From the NCBI GenBank assembly GCA_947072905.1, contig CAMTKF010000004.1, forward strand, positions 31,416 to 95,415: a DNA stretch of 64,000 bases, read 5' to 3'. The notes beneath the pieces are model-generated. The model was not told the origin of the DNA. It worked only from the letters and a program-made list of their open reading frames with translations, and made no database searches. This document shows, piece by piece, positions 10,302-18,734 of this stretch (position 1 is its first letter; each line of letters opens with the position of its first letter). Source of the DNA: an uncultured Bacteroidales bacterium (lineage in GTDB: Bacteria > Bacteroidota > Bacteroidia > Bacteroidales > Muribaculaceae). The position numbers and the translations under genes were made by a program.

Positions 10302-11181
10302 CTACCACTCTGCTAAGTTCGTTTTCCCAATCATAGTTCAAACCATCGAACTTAACCACATCAACACCGAGATTATTTTTTATTACATCGGCTTGACGTG
10401 AGTCGAGTTCGCGCTGGAATATAAAAGTCTTAACATTATAGTCCTTGACCAGCGCCAGATATTCGGCCATACGCTCTGCCGAAATCTCTTTGTTCTCAGA
10501 GCTGAATGAAATCTGATTCAAGTTATAATCGCGGGCAAAATAGCTGAGCGATGGATGCCATATAAAGAATGATTTGCTTGGATTCTCAAGCAGTTTCTTT
10601 TCAAAGGCCAAGTCAAGCGAGTCAAGATGGCTGACATACTTGTCATATCGCTGCTCGTACTCTTCAATATTTTCATTGTCGAGTTCTATGAGAGTTTCGG
10701 TAATGTTGCGAGCCATCTTTCTCATATTCTTCACCGAGCTCCAGATGTGCGGGTCGGCAAGATGACGCTTGTCGGTCTCGCCCTTCACGCCGGGCAAAAA
10801 TCCGGCATGTCCACCGGGGCGGGTATGAGTACCGTAGAGAAGGTCTATGCCCTCTGAAGTATCATAAAACTTTGAGGTATCTCTCTCTGACATACGAAGA
10901 TTTTCTTCAAACAGAAGATTACCGGTGATAAAATACGCTTTAGCATCGCCAAGATCCATGCGTCGGGCAGGCGATGGTTCATAGGTTTCGGGATTCTCGC
11001 CGTTTGGCATAAGTGTGACAATACGGAAATTATCTCCTGCGAGCTGTTCAAGCATCTGACGCTGAGGCTCGATGCTTACAGCAATCACAGGGCGATCGTC
11101 CTGATTTTTGGAACGACAGCCCAAAGCCATCAGAAGTAAAATTGCGCAAGTTGGTATAAGCAACTTTTTCAAGCTCTTCAT
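10282..11181 (-). CDS. Zinc ABC transporter substrate-binding lipoprotein (ZnuA-like)
   Basis: Lipobox LLLMALGC, VSIEPQRQMLEQLAG, DPHIWSSVKN, WHPSLSYFARDYNL. Confidence 0.9.
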   Translation of the reverse strand: MKSLKKLLIPTCAILLLMALGCRSKNQDDRPVIAVSIEPQRQMLEQLAGDNFRIVTLMPNGENPETYEPSPARRMDLGDAKAYFITGNLLFEENLRMSERDTSKFYDTSEGIDLLYGTHTRPGGHAGFLPGVKGETDKRHLADPHIWSSVKNMRKMARNITETLIELDNENIEEYEQRYDKYVSHLDSLDLAFEKKLLENPSKSFFIWHPSLSYFARDYNLNQISFSSENKEISAERMAEYLALVKDYNVKTFIFQRELDSRQADVIKNNLGVDVVKFDGLNYDWENELSRVVDGISTK

Positions 11182-11358
11182 AGTTTTTTCATTTTATTTC
11201 TGCAAAGTTACAAAAAAATTTCATTCCAACAACAATATATTTTCATTTTAACTACAAATATATTTCTATATTATGTTTTTATCGCTGATTTCATGGATAT
11301 TAACATCAGTAGTGACTATTTAAGGAAACGTGGCTCTCTGTTTTTCATAAATTAATCG

Positions 11359-11366
11359 TAACTTTG
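11359..11366 (+). promoter_or_regulatory. -7 element TAACTTTG upstream of Smr gene
   Basis: Match to TAnnTTTG at 15-22 nt upstream of the start codon. Confidence 0.5.
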
Positions 11367-11380
11367 CAAATAAAAACGAT

Positions 11381-12469
11381 ATGACTGCTAAAGTTGGAGA
11401 TATAGTGCGCTTCCTGAATTCGGTGGGAGGCGGCAAAGTAACCCGTATTGACGGACAGATAGCGTATGTGGATGATGACGGATTTGAGACTCCGGCGCTT
11501 CTGCGCGAATGCGTTGTGGTTGCGTCGGGCGATACTTTTTACAAGATAGAGAACAAGACCAAAAAAACCGAGACAAAAGAAATTCCTGCTCCGGCAGCCC
11601 CCAAACCCAAGCCCCAATTGGCTCCGATAACCGAGACGCCCGAGGGCGAAAAGCTCAACATTGTGCTGGGTTTTGAAGCCGCCGACCTAAAACGGCTGAG
11701 CGATACATCTTTTGACGCGTTTTTAGTAAATGATTCAAATTTCGGGCTCTACATGACGGTTGCCACCCGCCCCAACGAAAGCAATGACTGGGATCTGAGA
11801 TTTGCCGGATTCATTGAACCCGGCACACAGGAGTTTCTCTTTGAGCTCACACCCGACATGCTCCCCGAAATCGACAGAATTTCCGTACAGGCCCTGCCAT
11901 TTAAACGCGGCGCCGCTTTCACACGTAAGCCTGCTATAGATTTCGAACAGCGTTTTGATTCCACCAAATTTGCCCGTCTTCACTGCTTCACGGCCAATCC
12001 TTACTTTGACAACAAGGTGATAGCGTTGACTATCGTTGAAAATGACAAGATATGTAATTCCAAGCCTATAGACGTTGAGAGCCTGAAGCAATCGTTTGCC
12101 GAGAAAGAACGTGAGGATCGTCGGCGCAGCCGTCCGGTGAATAAGGTTTCAAAGAGTTCAAAACCCAACCTCGAGCTTCTGGAAGTTGATCTGCATGCCG
12201 GCTCACTGCTTGATAACCTCAACGGTCTTTCAAAAGCTGATATACTTAATTATCAGATAGATACATTCCGCAAGATAATGGATGAAAATCTGAAGAATAT
12301 CGGTAAGAAGATAGTTTTCATCCACGGGAAGGGCGAGGGTGTGCTGAGATCGGCCCTGATGAAAGAACTGAATCATCGCTACAAGGGACATGATGTAGCC
12401 GATGCATCGTTCCGCGAGTATGGTTTCGGAGCTACACAGGTCACAATCAAGAATTTGACAAAGAAATGA
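11381..12469 (+). CDS. DUF2027 protein with C-terminal Smr domain
   Basis: C-terminal EVDLHAGSLLDN...IVFIHGKGEGVLRSALMKEL. Confidence 0.88.
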   Translation: MTAKVGDIVRFLNSVGGGKVTRIDGQIAYVDDDGFETPALLRECVVVASGDTFYKIENKTKKTETKEIPAPAAPKPKPQLAPITETPEGEKLNIVLGFEAADLKRLSDTSFDAFLVNDSNFGLYMTVATRPNESNDWDLRFAGFIEPGTQEFLFELTPDMLPEIDRISVQALPFKRGAAFTRKPAIDFEQRFDSTKFARLHCFTANPYFDNKVIALTIVENDKICNSKPIDVESLKQSFAEKEREDRRRSRPVNKVSKSSKPNLELLEVDLHAGSLLDNLNGLSKADILNYQIDTFRKIMDENLKNIGKKIVFIHGKGEGVLRSALMKELNHRYKGHDVADASFREYGFGATQVTIKNLTKK

Positions 12470-13257
12470 TAATCTGTTTTTCAGGTACGGGCAATTCGCT
12501 GTATGTGGCAAAGAAATTGTCAAACCGTATTGGCGACGACATTGTCACGCTTCCTCTTGACAAGCCGGGTGAGATACGCCCGGCCGACGGCCGCATAATA
12601 TGGATTTTCCCTGTATATTCATGGGGTATTCCGCCTGTATTGAAGAAATGGATATCGCGTATCAACATACCCGGTGCACATAAACTGCCACACTTTGCAG
12701 TAATGACGTGTGGCGATGATGTAGGCAAAACCGACGAAACATGGCGCAAGGCCCTGTGCCGTCGCGGCTGGATAGGACGTGATACTTTTTCGGTGCAGAT
12801 GCCAAACACATACGTGATGATGAAAGGATTTGACGTTGACCCCGTGGAGGTAGCCCAACAGAAAATCGAAGCGTCAGGCAGCCGTATAGATCACATAGCC
12901 GAAATGCTGCGTAGAATAATATCGAACTTCAATCCTGAGAACGACGTATATATCAACGATTTGGTGCGCGGACGCTTTGCCGGCATAAAAACCGGCATAA
13001 TCTACCCCTGGTTCAAGCGGTTTGCAATGTCGCCCAAGCCATTTTTTGCAAATCCCGAATGTATCAGCTGCGGCATTTGCTCACAAAGCTGCCCTCTGGG
13101 CAACATAAAGATGGTTGAAGGCCACCCGCAGTGGAGCGACAATTGCGCATTTTGCCTGCGTTGCTATCATATATGCCCGCGACACGCGGTTTCATATACC
13201 AACGCTACAGCGGGCAAAGGGCAATCGCGTTTGCTGATAGACCTGGTCAAAAAGTAA
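12466..13257 (+). CDS. EFR1-type flavodoxin/ferredoxin fusion protein
   Basis: N-terminal FSGTGNSLYVAKKL, two 4Fe-4S motifs CISCGICSQSCPLG and CAFCLRCYHICP. Confidence 0.9.
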   Translation: MIICFSGTGNSLYVAKKLSNRIGDDIVTLPLDKPGEIRPADGRIIWIFPVYSWGIPPVLKKWISRINIPGAHKLPHFAVMTCGDDVGKTDETWRKALCRRGWIGRDTFSVQMPNTYVMMKGFDVDPVEVAQQKIEASGSRIDHIAEMLRRIISNFNPENDVYINDLVRGRFAGIKTGIIYPWFKRFAMSPKPFFANPECISCGICSQSCPLGNIKMVEGHPQWSDNCAFCLRCYHICPRHAVSYTNATAGKGQSRLLIDLVKK

Positions 13258-13843
13258 CTCCGAGTCTTACGCTGGCCAATGACAGCGGTTTGTACTCGGT
13301 GAGTACCTCATTTGCAAGGATATCCTTGCGACCTACGTATGTGTATCCGGCAGTTATATAACTTCTGAACTTCTTGCCTCGGGCAAGATTGAAACCAAGA
13401 TACAGACCGGCGTAACCGTCGGTCTGATTTTGATTGTTGTGGAGATAGTTGAGAGCTATACCGCCACGGGCTTCCACAAACATGATTTTCAAGAAACTTG
13501 AGAAATCGGTGCGGAAAACAGCATAAAGCGGATATGTGCGGCACGAATTGGAAATCATTATATTGGCACCGGCGCCAATACCGGCCAGCATAATCCATTT
13601 ATGGCTCACACCCACCGATGCGCCAATGTCAATAGAAGACATATCGCTGCCACTTAAATCGACAGAGCTGCCAAACTCGGCGCTCCATGCAAATTTTGTG
13701 ACATCTGGCTTTTCGATAGGTCGCGTATTCCAGCCAGGCAAGTTGTCTGAGGTTTTGTCTTGTTGCGCCGCACTTGACAATGCCGTTGCCGATAGAATGA
13801 CGGCAACGAACAGCAAACGGCTTATTTTGAGTATATTTCTCAT
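13247..13843 (-). CDS. Outer-membrane beta-barrel-like protein (hypothetical)
   Basis: Signal peptide MRNILKISRLLFVAVILSATALSSAAQ; C-terminal aromatic LGVTF; ATGA overlap with prmA stop favours this start. Confidence 0.6.
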   Translation of the reverse strand: MRNILKISRLLFVAVILSATALSSAAQQDKTSDNLPGWNTRPIEKPDVTKFAWSAEFGSSVDLSGSDMSSIDIGASVGVSHKWIMLAGIGAGANIMISNSCRTYPLYAVFRTDFSSFLKIMFVEARGGIALNYLHNNQNQTDGYAGLYLGFNLARGKKFRSYITAGYTYVGRKDILANEVLTEYKPLSLASVRLGVTF

Positions 13844-14688
13844 TTCTTTACTAATTGCAGGCAGGTCCAACGGTCGCGTTCGGTAAACCCGATTTTTTCG
13901 AGACCCACGGCCTTGGCGGCATTCTCCACCACCTCGATATCCTCTACGTAAAATCCGCTGAGCAACATAAGTCCGCCCTCGTGCAGCCGACGGGCGTAAC
14001 GGTCAATATCGCCTGTGATTACATTTCTATTGATATTGGCGATAAAGATGTCGGCAGGCTCCACATCATCAAGAGCTTGCGCATCGCCCAGTATGATTTT
14101 TATCTCCGGATGATTGTTGAGGGCAACATTCTCCACCGCGTTAACTTGCGCAAACGGATCAATCTCAATGCCGGTGACCGGCGAAGCGCCCCTCATTGCA
14201 GCCAATAGCGCAAGTATGCCTGTACCTGTGCCCATGTCTATAACCGACTTTGATGCAAGGTCGCGTTCAAGGAGTTGTTCGAGTATGAGCGACGTGGTAG
14301 CATGATGCCCGGTACCGAAAGCCATCTTTGGGTCAATGACTATGTCGTACTCAGCTGCTGGAATATCGGTATGGAATGAACTGTGCACCACACATTTGTT
14401 ACCTATGACAATAGGCTGAAAATAGTTTTTCTCCCATTCTTCATTCCAATCACGTCCTTCTATGACAGAGTGGGTGTAGCCTATCTTACAGTTGAAAGGG
14501 AATTCTTCAATCACCTCTTTAAGGGCGTCTTCGTTCCATAAGCCACATGCCACAAAAGCCGTCAGACCTTGATCGGACGGTACAAAACTTTCAAAACCAA
14601 TATCACCGAGCATACCGGCCAAAAGGTCGGTCGCATCTTCGCCCGGATTAGGGCTAAGAGTAAATTTGAGTTCTACGTAGTCGTTCAT
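13840..14688 (-). CDS. prmA: Ribosomal protein L11 methyltransferase
   Basis: IDPKMAFGTGHHATTSL, VIDMGTGTGILALLAA, IFIANINRNVI. Confidence 0.95.
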   Translation of the reverse strand: MNDYVELKFTLSPNPGEDATDLLAGMLGDIGFESFVPSDQGLTAFVACGLWNEDALKEVIEEFPFNCKIGYTHSVIEGRDWNEEWEKNYFQPIVIGNKCVVHSSFHTDIPAAEYDIVIDPKMAFGTGHHATTSLILEQLLERDLASKSVIDMGTGTGILALLAAMRGASPVTGIEIDPFAQVNAVENVALNNHPEIKIILGDAQALDDVEPADIFIANINRNVITGDIDRYARRLHEGGLMLLSGFYVEDIEVVENAAKAVGLEKIGFTERDRWTCLQLVKK

Positions 14689-14765
14689 CTTTGCGAATTT
14701 TATCTCGCAAAGGTAATTAAATTTTGTGACTAATCAGCCAAAAAGGAATACTAAACACAAATTTT

Positions 14766-15041
14766 TCACTTTTTCTTTTTCTTGAAAAGCGGAGAAAGAC
14801 TGCGATATAGCTGAACAGCCATCACTACATAGTCGGTATAAGTAAGGACACTTGTAATACGCGAGAACAATGATGCCGAAAGGCCAAGATTGCCTTTACG
14901 GGCCCGTCCGTAATTGACAGTGGCCACCTCCTTTTCCACCTCTATTCTTGCCAAAGCCACAGTGCGCTCGTAAGAAAGTTGCTCAAGGGTATAGCCATTC
15001 CATTTTTTGTCGCCGGGTAATACTTCTTTAGGCATTGTCAT
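14766..15041 (-). CDS. Hypothetical small protein, Lys-rich C-terminus
   Basis: 91 aa, co-directional with 15047-15406. Confidence 0.5.
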   Translation of the reverse strand: MTMPKEVLPGDKKWNGYTLEQLSYERTVALARIEVEKEVATVNYGRARKGNLGLSASLFSRITSVLTYTDYVVMAVQLYRSLSPLFKKKKK

Positions 15042-15046
15042 AATCT

Positions 15047-15406
15047 TTATTCCTCAGGTGGTTTAACAAAAAGCTTTGAGATGAAGCGGGCAGTAGGATC
15101 AATAAAAATCTTTTTTCGGAGCAAAAACAGCAAGATGAAAAGCGCCAGATAGAAAGCGGCCACATAAAGATATGCAGCTTCTTTTGCCACTGTATTGGCA
15201 AGCAAGTGCCCTACTCCAATCGACACGAAAATCAAAACCAAGGTGCCAAGGATGCAGACCATTGAATAGAATGCAATCGTTGACAGCAGGATGGTTAATT
15301 TCTCGGCAGCAGTAAGCCTTGCATAGTCTAAGTTCAAAGCCAGCAGCTTCTTGAAATTATCAATAAGGCCTTGGACATTGTTGGCCTGTTGTCTATCGTC
15401 CATCAT
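15047..15406 (-). CDS. Phage-holin-III/DUF1469-like membrane protein
   Basis: Two TM segments in a 119-aa protein next to YtxH proteins. Confidence 0.6.
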   Translation of the reverse strand: MMDDRQQANNVQGLIDNFKKLLALNLDYARLTAAEKLTILLSTIAFYSMVCILGTLVLIFVSIGVGHLLANTVAKEAAYLYVAAFYLALFILLFLLRKKIFIDPTARFISKLFVKPPEE

Positions 15407-15469
15407 TTGAAAGATAATTATAAAATTAGTTGAGACGTCACATACCGCGATGATCCGGACAAATAAGGA

Positions 15470-15518
15470 AAGGCTAAGCCCGACACAGATCTCATCCCCA
15501 TGCCGGGCTTAGAGCCTT
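15470..15518 (-). terminator. Terminator of the YtxH pair, overlapping a stop codon
   Basis: AAGGCT-AAGCCCG / CGGGCTTA-AGCCTT inverted repeat. Confidence 0.5.
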
Positions 15519-15711
15519 ATACTTTATTTTCCTCAATCTCCGTGGCAATCAATTCAACAAACTCGCTTACATTGTCGGACTGGATAATTCCGCGTTTTCT
15601 AAGCAAAGTCTTGATACGTTCGCGCAAATCCTCACCGGGTTCGGGAGTGAAAAGTGCGGCTACGGCTGCGCCTACAAGGGCGCCACCAAGGAAGATTGTG
15701 AGTTTTTTCAT
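15517..15711 (-). CDS. YtxH domain-containing protein
   Basis: FLGGALVGAAVAALFTPEPGEDLRERI. Confidence 0.75.
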   Translation of the reverse strand: MKKLTIFLGGALVGAAVAALFTPEPGEDLRERIKTLLRKRGIIQSDNVSEFVELIATEIEENKV

Positions 15712-15715
15712 TATA

Positions 15716-15946
15716 TTACTTTTTTACAACCTGATTAGCAGCTGTTTCAGCCGATTCAATCATGTCTTCGATACGGTCGGCCACTGCGTCTACTTCGCTT
15801 TCTTTAACGAACGGGCATTTTTCTTTGATGAATTCCTTAAGATGACGGCGAGCGTCTGAACCTTTTTCGGGAGCAAGAAGAAGGGCGGCTGTTGCGCCTA
15901 CAAGTGCGCCACCAAAGGCGGCAAGTGCTACGTGTACTGCTTTCAT
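15716..15946 (-). CDS. YtxH domain-containing protein (paralog)
   Basis: AFGGALVGATAALLLAPEKGSDARRHL. Confidence 0.75.
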   Translation of the reverse strand: MKAVHVALAAFGGALVGATAALLLAPEKGSDARRHLKEFIKEKCPFVKESEVDAVADRIEDMIESAETAANQVVKK

Positions 15947-16146
15947 AGTTTTGTTTTTTTGTTAAGTTAATAATTAATTTCTACACTATACAACATACAC
16001 ACATGAAAAAGGTTCGATACGAATTAAAAAAATTATGAAAAATAATTTATAGGATAACTCCCCGGAAACAATCCCATAATATTCCCTTCACAGTGGAGTG
16101 CTGAAGTTTTCTCATGTAAAAAATTGATTTTTCTTTAATTTTATAC

Positions 16147-16154
16147 TACCTTTG
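16147..16154 (+). promoter_or_regulatory. -7 element TACCTTTG upstream of abiEi
   Basis: TAnnTTTG match 20-27 nt upstream of ATG. Confidence 0.45.
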
Positions 16155-16173
16155 CAATATATTTTAAAACTAA

Positions 16174-16920
16174 ATGGCAAGCAAAATAAAGAACATAATA
16201 GAATCGGCTGTTGACAGAGGTGTATTATTAGGATCATGGCTTTCACAACAAGGACTGTCAAGGACAGAACAGGTGAGCTACGTAAAATCCGGTTGGCTCG
16301 AACGAGTGCATCGTGGCGTGTATAAGATAAAAGGCTCTGAATTGAAGCTTTATCCTACGCTCAAAGCACTTAGCATACAATCTGATTTCTGTTATCATGT
16401 CGGAGCCTTATCGGCATTGGAATTGAGGGGTTACTCCCATTTTGGCCAATTGGGAAAACAAAAAGTATTCCTGTACTCTCAAAAGGAGCTTCCTAAATGG
16501 ATGGTCACGGATGATTGGGATATGAACATAATAGATAATAATACCAATAAATATGGCAATATTGGCTTGACTGAAATAGAAAATGACAATGTTACTATCA
16601 GAATTTCAGCGCCGGAGAGAGCATTTCTTGAAAGTCTGGATTTAATTCCCGAATATGCTAATCCAATGGATTTGTACTATATAATGGAAATGCTATCAAC
16701 CTTGAGACCTCGAATAATAATAGATTTATTGGAGAAAGCATCAATAAAAACGCGCCGATTGTTCCTGTTTATGGCAGACAAGGCCAAGCACCCTTGGTTT
16801 GACGATTTGGATTTAAACCGGATTGCTCTTGGTTCGGGTGACCGCAGCATCACTCCCGGAGGTGTATATAACGCCAAGTATAAGATAGTTATCCCGAAAG
16901 AACTTAATAATTATGAATAA
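16174..16920 (+). CDS. AbiEi-family antitoxin (type IV toxin-antitoxin)
   Basis: N-terminal winged helix (GLSRTEQVSYVKSGWLERVHRGVYKI), CYHVGALSALELRGYSH, APERAFLESL; followed by AbiEii homolog. Confidence 0.88.
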   Translation: MASKIKNIIESAVDRGVLLGSWLSQQGLSRTEQVSYVKSGWLERVHRGVYKIKGSELKLYPTLKALSIQSDFCYHVGALSALELRGYSHFGQLGKQKVFLYSQKELPKWMVTDDWDMNIIDNNTNKYGNIGLTEIENDNVTIRISAPERAFLESLDLIPEYANPMDLYYIMEMLSTLRPRIIIDLLEKASIKTRRLFLFMADKAKHPWFDDLDLNRIALGSGDRSITPGGVYNAKYKIVIPKELNNYE

Positions 16921-16922
16921 AA

Positions 16923-16930
16923 TATATATA
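16923..16930 (+). repeat. (TA)4 dinucleotide tract at the antitoxin/toxin junction
   Basis: ATGAATAAAATATATATAGAG; removing one TA puts the ATG at 16913 in frame with the toxin. Confidence 0.9.
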
Positions 16931-16950
16931 GAGACAAAGTTGAGCTGCTA

Positions 16951-17817
16951 TTGAAAGTAATGCCGGTAGTATTCACAGAAGAATGCTTTGCGATGCACGG
17001 TGGAACAGCAATCAATTTATTTGTGAATAATCTTCTTCGATATAGCGTAGATATAGACCTGACTTATATTCCTCTGGAAAGCAGAGATGACAGTATCCAC
17101 CATATTAATGAAGCATTGGTGCGAATTGCGGAAAAGGTAAAAACATCCCTGAAAGGCGTACGAATTATCCCTCGTCTTGACATTTGCAAATTGACCTTGG
17201 AGTATCATGGCCGACAAATAAAAATAGAGGTTAATCAGACAAAACGTGGAATTGTTGGTGGAGACGTCTTAATTCTTCCACTATCTGAAAAGGCTGAAGA
17301 TGATTTTGAAATGACCGTAAAGGCAAGAATTGTTCCCTTAACATTGTTGTATGGCGGAAAGGTTGCAGCTGCCTTGTCGCGACAGCATCCTCGCGACCTA
17401 TTTGACATACGACACATGTCCATCCCCCTGGGGGACGTTAAGCGCGGTTTCATTTTCTGTCTGCTCGGTAGCGACCGTCCAATTTATGAATCGTTCGCGC
17501 CAAGCCTTATCGACCAAAGCGAGGCTATGGTCAACCAATTTGAAGGGATGACTGACATCGGCTTCAGTTATGATGATTTTATAGAAACACGTTCAAGGCT
17601 GATAGAGGATGTAAATGCCCTGATGTCTGACTCTGACAAACGTTTTCTTATAAGTTTTGAAAGGTGTGAGCCCGAATGGGCTAGTTCAGACTATGCTGAA
17701 TTTGCAAATTACCCGTCGGTGAAGTGGAAGCTACTCAATCTCTCAAAACTTAAGAAAACAAATCCTGCGAAACTGCATGCCAATGCCGGTATGCTTGCAG
17801 AAATCTTTGGATATTAA
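16951..17817 (+). CDS. AbiEii/AbiGii-family nucleotidyltransferase toxin; N-terminus probably frameshifted relative to an ATG at 16913
   Basis: MHGGTAINLFVNN..RYSVDIDLTYIP nucleotidyltransferase motif; DLFDIRHM; upstream in-frame NIYRDKVELLLKVMPVVF has no canonical ATG. Confidence 0.88.
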   Translation: MKVMPVVFTEECFAMHGGTAINLFVNNLLRYSVDIDLTYIPLESRDDSIHHINEALVRIAEKVKTSLKGVRIIPRLDICKLTLEYHGRQIKIEVNQTKRGIVGGDVLILPLSEKAEDDFEMTVKARIVPLTLLYGGKVAAALSRQHPRDLFDIRHMSIPLGDVKRGFIFCLLGSDRPIYESFAPSLIDQSEAMVNQFEGMTDIGFSYDDFIETRSRLIEDVNALMSDSDKRFLISFERCEPEWASSDYAEFANYPSVKWKLLNLSKLKKTNPAKLHANAGMLAEIFGY

Positions 17818-17982
17818 AGAATGTCATGGCGATTGTTGACCTCGGTTAGGCCGAGTATCTTGGTTTATAAAATTATGGAAAAAGGGTAAACCTTGCCTTA
17901 AATCTACTTTTTTAAAGAAAGAGGGCTGAAATTTCATATATTTTCACTAATTTTGTACCTTAAATCAGAACACCAATAATAT

Positions 17983-18627
17983 ATGAGTATAAAAGCAGTC
18001 TTGTTTGACCTTGATGGAGTATTAATCGACACTGAGGGTATATATTCTTGTTTCTGGAGCGAGATGGACAGGTTATATCCTACCGGCATTGATGATTTCG
18101 CCAATGTAATCAAAGGAAACACCCTGTCGAATATCCTTACTAAATATTTCCCAAATCAGGATAATCAGGAAGATATCAAAAAACGGCTTATCAAGCAAGA
18201 AAATGAGATGGAATACCGTCTATATCCGGGAGCTGTCGAGCTCATGAACGGACTTAGAGATCTCGGTATCAAGACTGCTATTGTCACTTCAAGCAATATG
18301 ACAAAAATGAAGCATCTGTTCACAGTCTTGCCTGAGCTTGAAGAAAACATAGACACCCTTATTACCGATGAAGATGTGACACGCTCCAAACCCGACCCGC
18401 AGGGATACATGCTTGCGGCCGAAAGACTCGGAGCTTCAAAAGGCGAGTTTGTAGTGGTGGAAGATTCTATGGCCGGACTTGAAGCCGGACGCCGCTCGGG
18501 TGCGTTCGTACTTGGAATTGCAACCACCAACAGCCGCGAAGCAGTTGAAAAACTGGCTGATATGACTATTGACGAGATTGGGTGCATTACGGCCGATAAA
18601 ATTTCCGGCTTCCACTGTCTTGGCTGA
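17983..18627 (+). CDS. HAD-superfamily hydrolase (beta-phosphoglucomutase-like)
   Basis: LFDLDGVLIDTEG, IVTSSN, RSKPDPQGYM, VVEDSMAGLEAGRRSG. Confidence 0.9.
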   Translation: MSIKAVLFDLDGVLIDTEGIYSCFWSEMDRLYPTGIDDFANVIKGNTLSNILTKYFPNQDNQEDIKKRLIKQENEMEYRLYPGAVELMNGLRDLGIKTAIVTSSNMTKMKHLFTVLPELEENIDTLITDEDVTRSKPDPQGYMLAAERLGASKGEFVVVEDSMAGLEAGRRSGAFVLGIATTNSREAVEKLADMTIDEIGCITADKISGFHCLG

Positions 18628-18734
18628 TTCAGGCTCTTGCCGCGATAGCAAGAACCTTATAAAATTCCACCTCTTTTTTTTAAACCAAAGAAGTATTTAT
18701 AGAGCCAAAAGCTCAAGTACTCAAATAAGTAAAT

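Noticed and set aside
15047-15946. Holin-like membrane protein and YtxH proteins as a prophage remnant
   Set aside because: Holin-III/DUF1469-type and YtxH proteins are common chromosomal envelope/stress genes; no phage structural, integrase or lysis genes nearby.
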